Below, one piece after another: positions 7,996 through 16,347 of a stretch of DNA of 64,000 bases (positions within the stretch are counted from its first letter, which is position 1; every line of letters begins with the position of its first letter). Where the stretch lies: positions 62,001-126,000 of the forward strand of contig CANNAE010000005.1 in NCBI GenBank assembly GCA_947502505.1, read 5' to 3'. The notes beneath the pieces were generated by a model. It made no database searches. It saw nothing but the letters and a program-made list of their open reading frames with translations, and was not told the DNA's origin. This DNA is from an uncultured Planococcus sp. (GTDB taxonomy: Bacteria; Bacillota; Bacilli; Bacillales_A; Planococcaceae). The translations under genes were made by a program, and so were the position numbers.

Positions 7996-8754
7996 ATGCG
8001 GGCAGGTGAACATCTACTGAAAGTCTGGCAGCGCTTTGACGGGCTGCCGATGGATAATTTGGTGAAGGCCTGGAATTACGAACGGGCTGGATTGAAAAAG
8101 CAGCGCAGCGTCGAGCAGATGAGGGAGCATCGTGAGGTTTACGGGCTTGGTGGAAACTGTTTCGACCTGGCGCTTTGGCTGCTGGCGGAATTTCGCCAAG
8201 CGGGAATCGAGGCCTATCCGGTTGGCTCGGAACTCAGCACGTTAGAAGCGCATGCAGCGGTAGTGGCAATCGACGGGCAAGGCAGGCGCTTTCTGTGCGA
8301 TTTAGGGGACCAATGGATCCAGCCGATTTTAGTGGATACACAAGATGCGGCTTTCTCGGATGCGCCGCAAGCAGGCTTTTTTCCGGGCGCGGACGTGCAA
8401 TTATCGGCTGAGCCTGATGGCATGACGATTATTTACCAGCGGCCGGGCGGCAAGTTGTCGGTACAGAAATATGCGCTGGACCCTATCGGCGAGGAGGCAT
8501 TTTGGCAGGCAGCGGAATATTCACAGCATCAGCTGGGCAAAACGCCGCTTATCGAAGTCCGCGTGCCGTTTGAAGGTGAAGTGGCGCATTGGGAATTCAA
8601 TGATTGGCAAAGCGAACTCAGCACAAGCAAGGGCTTATTCCAGGAAGAACCTGCCGCATCCGTTGACGCATGGGTCGAGCGCATCCAAGAACGCTCAGGA
8701 TACGCCGGCGAGATCATCAAAGAAGCACTCGCGTTTTACAAAAGCATGAACTGA
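7996..8754 (+). CDS. Arylamine N-acetyltransferase-like / transglutaminase-fold protein
   Basis: About 252 residues from the ATG at 7996, preceded by AGGAGAGGGG. A possible Cys-His-Asp triad is in the right order: Cys in YGLGGNCFDLALWLL, His in LEAHAAVVAI and Asp in FLCDLGDQW. This resembles NAT enzymes, whose active-site Cys lies in a G-G-x-C context, but the protein diverges elsewhere. Substrate unknown. It opens a small plus-strand group with the GNAT and NUDIX genes that follow, with short gaps, so they may be co-transcribed. Confidence 0.6.
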   Translation: MRAGEHLLKVWQRFDGLPMDNLVKAWNYERAGLKKQRSVEQMREHREVYGLGGNCFDLALWLLAEFRQAGIEAYPVGSELSTLEAHAAVVAIDGQGRRFLCDLGDQWIQPILVDTQDAAFSDAPQAGFFPGADVQLSAEPDGMTIIYQRPGGKLSVQKYALDPIGEEAFWQAAEYSQHQLGKTPLIEVRVPFEGEVAHWEFNDWQSELSTSKGLFQEEPAASVDAWVERIQERSGYAGEIIKEALAFYKSMN

Positions 8755-8775
8755 ACAAGGCAAGGAGGCATACAG

Positions 8776-9246
8776 ATGAATACCAATTCATTACCAAAAG
8801 AAATCCAGACGGAGCGGCTGAAATTGATCCCCATCACTGAGGAATTGTACCGGAATTTATATGGCAGTTACGAAATGGATGCACACATCAGCCTGCATTT
8901 GGACGATTTGAAACAAGACCAGCGCCTTTATGGCTGGGGCGCGTGGATCGCTTTCGATCAATCGGGTGCGCCGATTGGCGATATGGGCTTTAAAGGATGT
9001 CCGGACAAAGCCGGAAAAGTGGAGATCGGCTATGTCATAAAAGAACCTTATCAAGGAAACGGCTACGCGACAGAAGGTGTGCAAGGTTTGATCGACTGGG
9101 CCTTTGCTTTTCCGGAAGTGCGTGAAGTGACGGCGGAATGTTATGAAGACAACGAGCCTTCGATCCGTGTGCTCGAGAAGCTCGGGTTTGAACGCACCGC
9201 CCAATCAAAAGAGCTGGTGTTTTGGAGATTGCGCGATGGCTATTGA
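8776..9246 (+). CDS. GNAT-family N-acetyltransferase
   Basis: 156 residues with AAGGAGG upstream of the ATG. N-terminal IQTERLKLIPITEELY is typical of RimJ/RimL-like enzymes. The acetyl-CoA-binding segment EIGYVIKEPYQGNGYATEGVQGLIDWAF and the C-terminal ECYEDNEPSIRVLEKLGF block are clear. Substrate cannot be told from sequence; the RimJ-like pattern suggests a protein N-terminus or a small amine. Its end overlaps the NUDIX gene start by 11 bases. Confidence 0.88.
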   Translation: MNTNSLPKEIQTERLKLIPITEELYRNLYGSYEMDAHISLHLDDLKQDQRLYGWGAWIAFDQSGAPIGDMGFKGCPDKAGKVEIGYVIKEPYQGNGYATEGVQGLIDWAFAFPEVREVTAECYEDNEPSIRVLEKLGFERTAQSKELVFWRLRDGY

Positions 9247-9865
9247 GAAAATTGCCTGCGTAACCGAGCAAGGCGCTCTGTCCGGGGTCGCGACTCGGGA
9301 AGAAGTCCATCGGCAAGGCTTGTGGCATGAGACTTTTCATTGCTGGATCATTTCGCATGAATTAGGCCGCCCCTTGCTTCATTTGCAGCTAAGGAGCCAA
9401 GACAAGGCAGATTTTCCCGGGCTTTTCGACATTACGGCAGCGGGCCATATCGCGGCGCATGAATCGATGAAAGACGGCGTTCGGGAAATTGAAGAAGAGC
9501 TCGGCTTGGCGCTATCATTTGAACAATTGACGCCGCTTGGGGTGGTGCATGACGAGATTTCACTGCCTGGATTCACCGACCGCGAGCGCGCGTTTCTTCA
9601 CTTGTATGAAGGGATGCACATCGACCTGGCGGATTACCGCTTGCAGCCGGAAGAAGTCGCAGGCATGGTCGCTGTCGAGTTCCAGGCATTCTTTGAACTG
9701 TGCATGAGGCAAACGGAGACGATCGATGCGCGGGGGTTTATTGAAACTCAAGAAGGAAGGCAGCCGTTTCAACAAAAAATCGGCTTGCCCGATTTGGTGC
9801 CGCATCAACTTTCTTACTGGCAGCAAGTGGCGATTCGCATCCGCCGCAAATTGATGGATAGCTAA
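9236..9865 (+). CDS. NUDIX hydrolase (Idi/YfcD-like)
   Basis: 209 residues from the ATG at 9236, with GGAG eight bases upstream inside the preceding gene. The NUDIX box is GHIAAHESMKDGVREIEEELGL, fitting Gx5Ex7REUxEExGU. The N-terminal layout (EVHRQGLWHETFHCWIIS) matches the isopentenyl-diphosphate-isomerase-like NUDIX subgroup, whose members hydrolyse nucleotide or other diphosphates. Exact substrate unknown. Translationally overlapped with the GNAT gene. Confidence 0.88.
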   Translation: MAIEKIACVTEQGALSGVATREEVHRQGLWHETFHCWIISHELGRPLLHLQLRSQDKADFPGLFDITAAGHIAAHESMKDGVREIEEELGLALSFEQLTPLGVVHDEISLPGFTDRERAFLHLYEGMHIDLADYRLQPEEVAGMVAVEFQAFFELCMRQTETIDARGFIETQEGRQPFQQKIGLPDLVPHQLSYWQQVAIRIRRKLMDS

Positions 9866-9873
9866 GCAAAACA

Positions 9874-9931
9874 GAAAGCGCCTGTATGAAAAAGAGCCGA
9901 ATTGGCAACTTTTCCATACAGGCGCTTTTTT
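9874..9931 (+). terminator. Bidirectional terminator between convergent operons
   Basis: Long stem GAAAGCGCCTGTATG / CATACAGGCGCTTTTTT with an inner AAAAAG/CTTTTC pairing. It lies between the NUDIX gene (plus) and ycsI (minus), with A/T runs on both sides, so it can serve both. Confidence 0.85.
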
Positions 9932-9936
9932 ACGGG

Positions 9937-10719
9937 TCAAAACACGCTGAAGTCTTCCGATTTCAAGTCAGTGACGAACATATGGCCCGGCGCATGGGTG
10001 ATCATCAAGGACGGTTTGCTTTCCATGGCGACCGCTTGCGGGGTAACGCCGCATGCCCAGAAGACCGGCACTTCGCCTTCCTTGATTCGAACGGCATCGC
10101 CGAAATCGGGCTTGTTGATATCTTGGATGCCGATCGATTCGGGATTGCCGATATGCACCGGGGCCCCGTGGACGTTCGGGAAGCGGCTTGTCACTTGCAC
10201 GGCACGGACGATATCTTGTTCTTTGACCGGGCGCATGCTGACGACTGTCGGGCCTTGGAAGCGGCCGGCCGGGACAGCGGGAATCGATGTCTTGTACATC
10301 GGCACGTTGCAGCCTTGCTCTTGGTGGCGCATCGGGATGCCGTTTTGTGTCAGCGCTTCTTCGAATGTGAAGCTGCAGCCAAGCAGGAAGGCGACCATAT
10401 CGTCAGCCCAGAAGTCGCAGATATCGGCCGTCTCTTCTGTCAACACGCCGTCGCGGTAGATGCGGTATTTGGGAATGTCGGTGCGCAAATCTGCAGTCGG
10501 CGCGGACAATGCCGGCACGAACGAACCGGGTTCTGTGACGTCGATCACCGGGCAGGATTTCGGATTGCGCTGGCAGAACAGCAAAAATTCAAATGCCATA
10601 TCTTTCGGCAAAATGGCCAAGTTCGTTTGGATGAATCCCGGGGCAAAGCCGGAAGTCGGCGCTTGGAATTCGCCTTGACGAATGGCGCTGCGCAGCTCTT
10701 CGGGAGATGTGAATTGCAT
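9937..10719 (-). CDS. ycsI: Putative hydro-lyase of the YcsI family (DUF1445)
   Basis: 260 residues. A full-length member of the family that includes B. subtilis YcsI; related proteins are described as D-glutamate cyclases or putative hydro-lyases. Recognisable blocks are GFAPGFIQTNLAILP, RNPKSCPVIDVTEPG, DMVAFLLGCSFTFEEAL, CNVPMYKT and VSMRPVKEQD. It is the last gene of a five-gene minus-strand cluster for 5-oxoproline use, so a role in making or clearing 5-oxoproline or a glutamate derivative is a reasonable inference. Confidence 0.88.
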   Translation of the reverse strand: MQFTSPEELRSAIRQGEFQAPTSGFAPGFIQTNLAILPKDMAFEFLLFCQRNPKSCPVIDVTEPGSFVPALSAPTADLRTDIPKYRIYRDGVLTEETADICDFWADDMVAFLLGCSFTFEEALTQNGIPMRHQEQGCNVPMYKTSIPAVPAGRFQGPTVVSMRPVKEQDIVRAVQVTSRFPNVHGAPVHIGNPESIGIQDINKPDFGDAVRIKEGEVPVFWACGVTPQAVAMESKPSLMITHAPGHMFVTDLKSEDFSVF

Positions 10720-10733
10720 GTTTCAACCACTCC

Positions 10734-11939
10734 TTATTTAAATAATTGCGGGATGCCGTTCAATAAGGTGTAACCGCCCATCCAGGACATGGCGATAACG
10801 ATGACGACACCGAATATCGTCATCCACAGCGGGTGCTTGTAATCTCCGACGATTTTCTTTTTGTGGGCCGCGATCAGCATGACGCCGAGTGCGATCGGCA
10901 AGATCAAGCCGTTCAATGAGCCGACAAGCAGAAGGATCAAGACCGGGCGCCCAATGGAGATGAAGACGATGGTCGAGATGACGATAAAGCCGATAGTCAG
11001 GTAACGGTGATATTTCTCAAGTACCGGGCTGAACGAACGGATGAACGAAACGGATGTATAAGCAGCGCCGACGACTGAAGTGACGGCGGCTGCCCACATG
11101 ACGACGCCGAAGATTTTATAGCCGATATTGCCCGCAGCGAGCTGGAACACCGAAGCCGGCGGATTGTCCGGGTCGAGTGCGAGCCCTTGCGAGACGACAC
11201 CGAGTACGGCAAGGAACAAGATGACGCGCATGATCGAAGCGACACCGATCGCGTAGATGGAGCTACGCGTGACTTGCGGCAAATGCCGTTTGCCGGTCAT
11301 GCCGGCATCGATCAGGCGGTGGCCGCCGGCGAAGGTGATATAGCCGCCGACCGTTCCGCCGACAAGCGTGACGATGGCGAAAATGTCGATCGTGTCAGGA
11401 GCGAAGGTTTTCGCGACCGCTTCACCGACAGGCGGTTGTGCCGTGATCATGACATAAATCGTCAAGGCGATCATGACGAAGCCGAGAATTTGGGCGAAGC
11501 GGTCCATGGCACGTCCCGCTTCTTTGACCATGAAAATTCCGACCGCAAGCAACCCGCTAAGCCCGGCGCCGAGTTCCGGGGAAATGCCGAACAGCACATT
11601 CGTACCGAGGCCGGCACCGGCGATATTCCCGATATTGAAAGCGAGCCCGCCGATGACGACAAGGAACGCCAGCCCATAACCAAGGCCTGGCAGTACATCA
11701 TTCGCGATGTCTTGCGCCCGTTTTCCGGAAATGGCGATGATGCGCCAAATATTTGTCTGTGCACCGATATCGATGATGATGGAGATCAGGATGACAAATC
11801 CGAATGAGGCCAATAAGGTCTCAGTGAAAACGGTCGTTTGGGTCAAGAACCCCGGCCCGATAGCGGAAGTCGCCATCAGGAAAGCAGCGCCAAGAAGTAC
11901 GCTATTGTTAGTGTTCTTCATTTTTTTCACGTTGTTCAT
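10734..11939 (-). CDS. ycsG: NRAMP-family carrier (YcsG-like)
   Basis: 401 residues with about eleven membrane segments. It belongs to the NRAMP/MntH fold family, but the metal-binding DPGN of TM1 reads IGPGF here, and the TM6 MPH motif is replaced by FAGGH. This suggests a substrate other than Mn/Fe. Lying between pxpA and ycsI, it may import an organic acid such as 5-oxoproline, or another ligand (inference). AGGAGGA precedes the ATG. Confidence 0.85.
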   Translation of the reverse strand: MNNVKKMKNTNNSVLLGAAFLMATSAIGPGFLTQTTVFTETLLASFGFVILISIIIDIGAQTNIWRIIAISGKRAQDIANDVLPGLGYGLAFLVVIGGLAFNIGNIAGAGLGTNVLFGISPELGAGLSGLLAVGIFMVKEAGRAMDRFAQILGFVMIALTIYVMITAQPPVGEAVAKTFAPDTIDIFAIVTLVGGTVGGYITFAGGHRLIDAGMTGKRHLPQVTRSSIYAIGVASIMRVILFLAVLGVVSQGLALDPDNPPASVFQLAAGNIGYKIFGVVMWAAAVTSVVGAAYTSVSFIRSFSPVLEKYHRYLTIGFIVISTIVFISIGRPVLILLLVGSLNGLILPIALGVMLIAAHKKKIVGDYKHPLWMTIFGVVIVIAMSWMGGYTLLNGIPQLFK

Positions 11940-11961
11940 ACTCGTTCCTCCTTAGGCGGTG

Positions 11962-12732
11962 TTAGACGATTTTTTGGATATGTTGGATATCGATTCCCGC
12001 CTCTTTCAAGGAACCGGAAATTTGCATCGCAAATTCCGTAGCGGTTTTGCCATCGCCATGGATGCAGATGGTTTCTGCTTTCAAGGCCGTCTCGGTGCCT
12101 TCTGTATTGATGACTTTGTTTTCTTTGACCATGCGGATGACTTGCTGGATCGCGGCATCCGGGTCGGTGATGAGCGCATTGGATTGGCTGCGCGGCGTGA
12201 GTGTCCCGTCCGGCTGGTAAGTCCGGTCAGAGAACACTTCATTCGCGGTGCGCAAGCCGATTTTATTACCGGCTTTAACGATCTCGCTGCCGGACAAACC
12301 GAACAACACGAGTTCCGGGTCGATTTTGTAGACCGCTTCTGCGATCGCTTCCGACAGTTTGGCATCACCTGCGGCCATATTGTACATGGCGCCATGTGCT
12401 TTCACATGCTGCAGCTTGCCGCCTTCAGCTTTGACGAAGCCGTAGAGCGCGCCGATTTGGTAGACGACGAGGTCGTATACTTCCTGGGGCGACACGGCCA
12501 TTTGCCTGCGCCCGAAGCCTGCGAGGTCCTGAAGCCCGGGGTGGGCGCCGATGCCGACGTTTTTCTCAAGTGCCAGCTGGACGGTTTTCCGCATGGTCGC
12601 CGGGTCGCCTGCGTGGAAGCCGCATGCGATATTGGCGGAAGTGACGTAATCGAGGATTGCCTGGTCATTGCCAAGTGTATAGGTGCCGAAGCTTTCGCCC
12701 ATGTCACAGTTCAAATCTACTTGATGGTTCAT
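11962..12732 (-). CDS. pxpA: 5-oxoprolinase subunit A (LamB/YcsF family)
   Basis: 256 residues. PxpA acts with PxpB and PxpC in ATP-dependent opening of 5-oxo-L-proline to glutamate. The start [12 protein letters not shown] is the family hallmark. [27 protein letters not shown] and [10 protein letters not shown] are the conserved active-site blocks. I take the ATG at 12732, which overlaps the pxpC stop (ATGA) and sits seven bases after GGGAGGA; an ATG two codons upstream is too close to that site. Confidence 0.95.
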   Translation of the reverse strand: MNHQVDLNCDMGESFGTYTLGNDQAILDYVTSANIACGFHAGDPATMRKTVQLALEKNVGIGAHPGLQDLAGFGRRQMAVSPQEVYDLVVYQIGALYGFVKAEGGKLQHVKAHGAMYNMAAGDAKLSEAIAEAVYKIDPELVLFGLSGSEIVKAGNKIGLRTANEVFSDRTYQPDGTLTPRSQSNALITDPDAAIQQVIRMVKENKVINTEGTETALKAETICIHGDGKTATEFAMQISGSLKEAGIDIQHIQKIV

Positions 12733-13709
12733 GTCCATTCCTCCCGTTTCATTTGGATCGCGATTTTCAATTGGCGGATTTGCTGTTCTTGTTCGATGTA
12801 AAGCTGTTGGGCGTCGTTGACGGAAATATGGCGGAACTTCAGCGATTCGCCAGGTTTCAATTGGCTGATCAGCGGCAAATCGACCGCTGCGACTTGCCCA
12901 ATTTTCGGATAGCCGCCGGTCGTCTGGCGGTCGGCGAGCAGGACGATCGGATTGCCGTCTGCCGGCACTTGCACAGAGCCGAACGCGACCGCTTCCGAAA
13001 TTAATTCCTCCTGCTTTTCAAGCGCTAATTCAGGCCCTTCCAGGCGATAGCCCATGCGGTCCGAGTTGGCGGAAACGCTAAAGCTTTCTTCGAAGATGCG
13101 CTTGCGGCTGGCTTCATTAAAAAGGTTGAACTGCCGCCCCGGCATCATCCGAATGATCGGCTGCTCGTGGTAGCGAGCAGGGGGGATGAGCCAGTCAGGT
13201 GTTTGGGCATTCTGCTTTTTCAAAGCTTCCATGCGCCCGGCAGGAAGGGCGAGCGTCTGCAGGCTATCGCCGTTTTTCAAGGCGCGCCCCTGAAAGCCGC
13301 CGATGCCTGCCCGTAAATACGTGGAATGGCTGCCCATGACAGCCGGAATATCAAAACTGCCCGCAACGGCCACATAGCTGCGTGCGCCGCGCTTTGGTTC
13401 GCCGAATGACAAGACGCTGCCTTTTGGGACGAAATGGCCGCGCCACATGGCCAGTGGCTCACCATCAAGAGAAGGGGACAGGTCGCCTCCGCAAATGGCG
13501 ATGAAATGATCGGCTTCAAATTCGATGACCGGGCCGGACAAGGCGATTTCTAGGGTTGGCGACGTCTCGGCGTTACCTGCGAGCAAATTGGCGATGCGAT
13601 GGGCAAACGGGTCCATGACGCCGCTAGCGATGACGCCATAGCGCTGGAATCCGCTGCGGCCGAGATCTTGTATGGCTGTTTGCAATCCGCTTTTACGAAT
13701 GGTCAGCAT
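12729..13709 (-). CDS. pxpC: 5-oxoprolinase subunit C (biotin-dependent carboxyltransferase-like, KipA)
   Basis: 326 residues from the ATG at 13709, preceded by AGGAGG; the frame remains open for 20 more codons upstream without a better site. It begins [20 protein letters not shown], typical of PxpC/KipA. The C-terminal block [22 protein letters not shown] is conserved in the family. It overlaps pxpB by 17 bases and pxpA by four. In B. subtilis the PxpBC homologues KipI and KipA also affect sporulation kinase KinA. Confidence 0.93.
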   Translation of the reverse strand: MLTIRKSGLQTAIQDLGRSGFQRYGVIASGVMDPFAHRIANLLAGNAETSPTLEIALSGPVIEFEADHFIAICGGDLSPSLDGEPLAMWRGHFVPKGSVLSFGEPKRGARSYVAVAGSFDIPAVMGSHSTYLRAGIGGFQGRALKNGDSLQTLALPAGRMEALKKQNAQTPDWLIPPARYHEQPIIRMMPGRQFNLFNEASRKRIFEESFSVSANSDRMGYRLEGPELALEKQEELISEAVAFGSVQVPADGNPIVLLADRQTTGGYPKIGQVAAVDLPLISQLKPGESLKFRHISVNDAQQLYIEQEQQIRQLKIAIQMKREEWT

Positions 13710-14391
13710 CTCGCTTCGCCTCCTGTTCACGGTATTCGGCTTCATCGATTTGTGTGAAGCGGATTTCATCGCCTGCCCGCAGCAAGCTCGGGATGTCTTG
13801 TTCCGGAACGAACAGGCGCAAAGGCGTGCGCCCGATCAACTGCCAGCCGCCCGGCGTTTCAATCGGGTAGACGCCTGTTTGCATGCCGGCGATCCCGACG
13901 GTGCGTTCGGGAATGCGCAAACGCGGCGATTTCCTGCGCGGCGCTGCAATTTTTTCGGACATGCCGCCGATGAACGGGAAGCCCGGGGCAAAACCGATCA
14001 TGTGCACGCTGTAGGTGCCGGAAGTGTGGATGTTCACGACTTCCTCTTCAGTTAAGCCATTATGCTCTGCGACAAAGCGGAGATCGGGACCGAAATCGCC
14101 CCCGTAGCAAACCGGGATTTCGATTTGGCGCGGGGCAGGGGCTTCGACTTCATCCAATTGGGCCATCAGGCGTGTCAGCTCCTGCTCGGCTTCCGCCTGC
14201 CTGAGCCGGCACGGGTCGTAGAATACGGTCACCGTGGTAAACGCCGGGATAAACTCGATCAGCCAGTCCGGCGCTTCTTTTTCCAAGAGCGCCGATAATT
14301 TGCGTACGGCCTGTTCCGACTCTTTATTGATGATGGTGCCGGTTTCGATGACCAGCGCCTGTTCGCTGAGCGGGGAAAATGTGAATTCCAA
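13693..14391 (-). CDS. pxpB: 5-oxoprolinase subunit B (KipI family)
   Basis: 232 residues, starting at a TTG with GAGGTGA upstream. It is the first gene of the minus-strand pxpB-pxpC-pxpA-ycsG-ycsI cluster. Family blocks: IPVCYGGDFGPDLRFVAEHNGLTEEEVV, then FAPGFPFIGGMSEKIAAPRRKSPRLRIPERTVGIAG and TPGGWQLIGRTPLRLF. The gene order differs from B. subtilis, where kipI-kipA follow ycsFGI, and no kipR is seen here. Confidence 0.93.
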   Translation of the reverse strand: MEFTFSPLSEQALVIETGTIINKESEQAVRKLSALLEKEAPDWLIEFIPAFTTVTVFYDPCRLRQAEAEQELTRLMAQLDEVEAPAPRQIEIPVCYGGDFGPDLRFVAEHNGLTEEEVVNIHTSGTYSVHMIGFAPGFPFIGGMSEKIAAPRRKSPRLRIPERTVGIAGMQTGVYPIETPGGWQLIGRTPLRLFVPEQDIPSLLRAGDEIRFTQIDEAEYREQEAKRDADHS

Positions 14392-14429
14392 AAAGTCACC
14401 TCATCTGCAGATTATTCTAAATACTTTAA

Positions 14430-14535
14430 CAGTATAATGCTTCTCATTAGTGAATGAAAGTGGAGAAAAGTTGGAGTTTAAAAAGCATGCATGCCGCTAA
14501 ATCGCGCAAATTCATGAAATGAGTCAATAATTTGA
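14430..14535 (-). promoter_or_regulatory. Upstream region of the pxp operon with palindrome
   Basis: On the minus strand a TATACT box about 40 bases before pxpB is a plausible -10; its -35 is weak. Further upstream a palindrome GTCAA-TAAT-TTGAC (14523-14536) could bind a regulator. The assignment is tentative. Confidence 0.4.
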
Positions 14536-14568
14536 CCCAATGAATAGGAGGATTATGGAAAAAATATG

Positions 14569-14582
14569 CGAAAGCGCTTTCG
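14569..14582. promoter_or_regulatory. cre-like palindrome
   Basis: CGAAAGCGCTTTCG has the perfect AAAGCGCTTT core of a CcpA catabolite-responsive element and differs only at the outer bases. It lies upstream of pxpB, so glucose repression of 5-oxoproline use is possible. Confidence 0.45.
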
Positions 14583-14624
14583 AAATAACTATAAGAAATG
14601 TTATTGAATGTATAGCATTCAATA

Positions 14625-14657
14625 AAAAAACCGATGCCAGCAAAAGCGGGCATCGGT
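14625..14657 (-). terminator. Terminator of the amino-acid-binding protein gene
   Basis: On the minus strand: ACCGATGCC, a loop containing GCTTTTGCT, then GGCATCGGT and a T run, just after the stop of the solute-binding gene. Confidence 0.85.
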
Positions 14658-14667
14658 GCAGTGCATC

Positions 14668-15516
14668 TTATTCTTCAATTTCGATCGGCTGTGTCACATC
14701 GGCTCCGTCGAAAAACTCGGCGGAAAGTTCAGCGATGGTGCCGTCTTCGAGCATTTCATCGATCGCGCTGTTAACGTTTTCGACCAGTTCATCATTGCCT
14801 TTGTTCATGACCATGCCGCCTTCAGAAGGGCGGTATTTGATCGTCGGGTGGATAACGATCTCGAGTTCCGGGAACGCTTCGATCGCAAGTGTCTGCAAAT
14901 AATAATCGTTCAGGATAACATCGGTGCGGCCGATTGCCACGTCGCGCAAATAAGTTTCATTTGTCGCATTGTCATAGGTCACTTCTTCAGCACCGTACGA
15001 ACGGGCCGTTTCCATATAGACCGATGTTGAAGCGCCGGCTGCTTTTTTGCCTTCAAGGTCTTCGAGCGTTTCGATGCCGGAAAGGTCGCCTTCACGGACA
15101 ATGGCCGTACCGTATGAATATTTGAACGGCGTAGAGAAGACGAATTTCTCTTTACGGTCTTCGTTGATCTCGATGTCATTCGCAGCGATATCGACTTGGC
15201 CGGTCTGTACGGACGTCATCATCTCGTCAAAGCCCATTTCAGAAAATTCCACTTCAAGGTCGAGGCGTGCAGCCATTTCACGGACGACTTCGACTTCAAA
15301 GCCCGTCAATTCATCGGTGCCTTCCTCGCGGTAGGAAGTCGGGTAAAGCGTGCCGGATGTTGCAACGGTCACGGTGCCTTGTTCCTGGATCTCGTCCCAA
15401 GCGCTGGCTGTTTCTTCAGTGGTTTCTTCGCTGTCGCTCCCGCATGCGGATAAGGTAAGTGCTGCGGCAGCAGAGAGTGCGGCGACAGAAAACTTGGATG
15501 TCATAATTTTATTCAA
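14668..15516 (-). CDS. Polar amino-acid ABC transporter substrate-binding lipoprotein
   Basis: About 282 residues. I start it at the TTG at 15516, which is preceded by GGAGGAG; the frame stays open far upstream but that part is antisense to the TetR gene. Lipoprotein signal with lipobox LTLSACGSD, then a family 3 periplasmic-binding fold: TVTVATSGTLYPTSY, GFEVEVVREMAARLDL, GQVDIAANDIEINEDRKEKF and GRTDVILNDYY. It resembles cystine-type binding proteins such as TcyA. No permease or ATPase gene is adjacent, so its membrane partners must be elsewhere. It diverges from the TetR operon. Confidence 0.88.
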   Translation of the reverse strand: MNKIMTSKFSVAALSAAAALTLSACGSDSEETTEETASAWDEIQEQGTVTVATSGTLYPTSYREEGTDELTGFEVEVVREMAARLDLEVEFSEMGFDEMMTSVQTGQVDIAANDIEINEDRKEKFVFSTPFKYSYGTAIVREGDLSGIETLEDLEGKKAAGASTSVYMETARSYGAEEVTYDNATNETYLRDVAIGRTDVILNDYYLQTLAIEAFPELEIVIHPTIKYRPSEGGMVMNKGNDELVENVNSAIDEMLEDGTIAELSAEFFDGADVTQPIEIEE

Positions 15517-15560
15517 AAGAAGCTCCTCCTGTCTTGTCATGTGTACGTCAAACATAGCAC

Positions 15561-15574
15561 GATAAGCGCTTTCA
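15561..15574. promoter_or_regulatory. Weak cre-like site upstream of the amino-acid-binding gene
   Basis: Minus-strand TGAAAGCGCTTATC matches the left side and core of the CcpA consensus but not its right end. It lies in the promoter region of the divergent solute-binding gene. Low confidence. Confidence 0.3.
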
Positions 15575-15627
15575 GGAAAGCTGGAATATGCTTGAAAAAG
15601 AAAGTTGTAATTATCTGATTTCTTTAG

Positions 15628-15677
15628 TTGACCAGGGCGGTCGAATATTATATATTGGAGTCGACCAGGGTGGTCAA
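15628..15677 (+). promoter_or_regulatory. TetR-gene promoter with two operator palindromes
   Basis: -35 TTGACC (15628-15633), 17-base spacer, -10 TATATT (15651-15656). Two near-identical palindromes flank the -10: TTGACCAGGGCGGTCGA (15628-15644, overlapping the -35) and TCGACCAGGGTGGTCAA (15661-15677, just after the -10). Their centres are 33 bases apart, about three helical turns. This is a good layout for TetR autorepression. Confidence 0.8.
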
Positions 15678-15696
15678 GTTGTGTGGGAATGGGGAG

Positions 15697-16347
15697 GTGG
15701 CCATCATCGTAGAACGGTTTGAGAAATTGGAAGACAGCAAGCAAAGCATCATCCGCCAGGCTGCGCTTGCCGAATTTGCGGCGCATGGCTATGCGAAAGC
15801 ATCGACCAATCGCATCGTCCAAGCGGCAGGCATCGGCAAGGGGATGTTGTTTTATTATTTCACCAGCAAGCAGGAGCTTTACGAGTATTTGGTGAAGTAT
15901 AGCCTTGAGTTCATCCAGAGCCGTTATTTGGCTCGAGTGGATGCGGCAGAACCGGATGTGATCGAACGGCTCACACAGCTGGCCCGCCTGAAAATGGAAG
16001 CCCAAGCGGAAAATGAAGAAGTGTTCAAGTTCTCAGCTGTATTTTTACTAGAAGGCGACGCGCAGCTGCCCGTTGAACTGGCAGCGAAAATAAACGAATT
16101 GAAAAAAGCCGGCTACAGGCTCATGTATGAAGGCATCGACAAAAGCCGTTTCCGGAAAGACATGGATCCCGATAAAGTGTTTCATTTAATTCGGTGGTCA
16201 ATCGATGGCTTCCAGCAGGAATTGCTTGCAAAGCTGGCTGGCCAGAAACTGGCCGAGATTGACTTTGAGCCGTACTGGGATGAGTTCTATGGCTATTTGG
16301 CCATTTTGAAAATGAGTTTTTACGAAACGGAGGGGGAATCGTCATGA
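15697..16347 (+). CDS. TetR-family transcriptional regulator
   Basis: About 216 residues. N-terminal helix-turn-helix is clear: KQSIIRQAALAEFAAHGYAKASTNRIVQAAGIGKGMLFYYF. The C-terminal ligand domain has no recognisable specificity. The start is uncertain: the promoter implies a transcript beginning near 15663, and GGGGAGG ends at 15697, so GTG 15697 is too close. A site near 15703-15706 (ATC codons) would have better spacing. It overlaps the ABC ATPase gene by four bases, so it likely regulates the exporter operon and itself. Confidence 0.9.
   Translation: MAIIVERFEKLEDSKQSIIRQAALAEFAAHGYAKASTNRIVQAAGIGKGMLFYYFTSKQELYEYLVKYSLEFIQSRYLARVDAAEPDVIERLTQLARLKMEAQAENEEVFKFSAVFLLEGDAQLPVELAAKINELKKAGYRLMYEGIDKSRFRKDMDPDKVFHLIRWSIDGFQQELLAKLAGQKLAEIDFEPYWDEFYGYLAILKMSFYETEGESS

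Noticed and set aside
9886..10773. Long plus-strand open frame opposite ycsI
   Set aside because: Shadow of the GC-rich minus-strand gene; its translation has no family features, while ycsI is clearly conserved.
14540..14667. Short plus-strand gene starting ATGGAAAAAATATGC after AGGAGGA
   Set aside because: It has a binding site but runs into the terminator and then antisense to the solute-binding gene; codons there are not conserved-looking.
15517..16005. N-terminal extension of the amino-acid-binding protein by about 160 codons
   Set aside because: It is antisense to the clear TetR coding region, and the lipoprotein signal with its own binding site starts at 15516.
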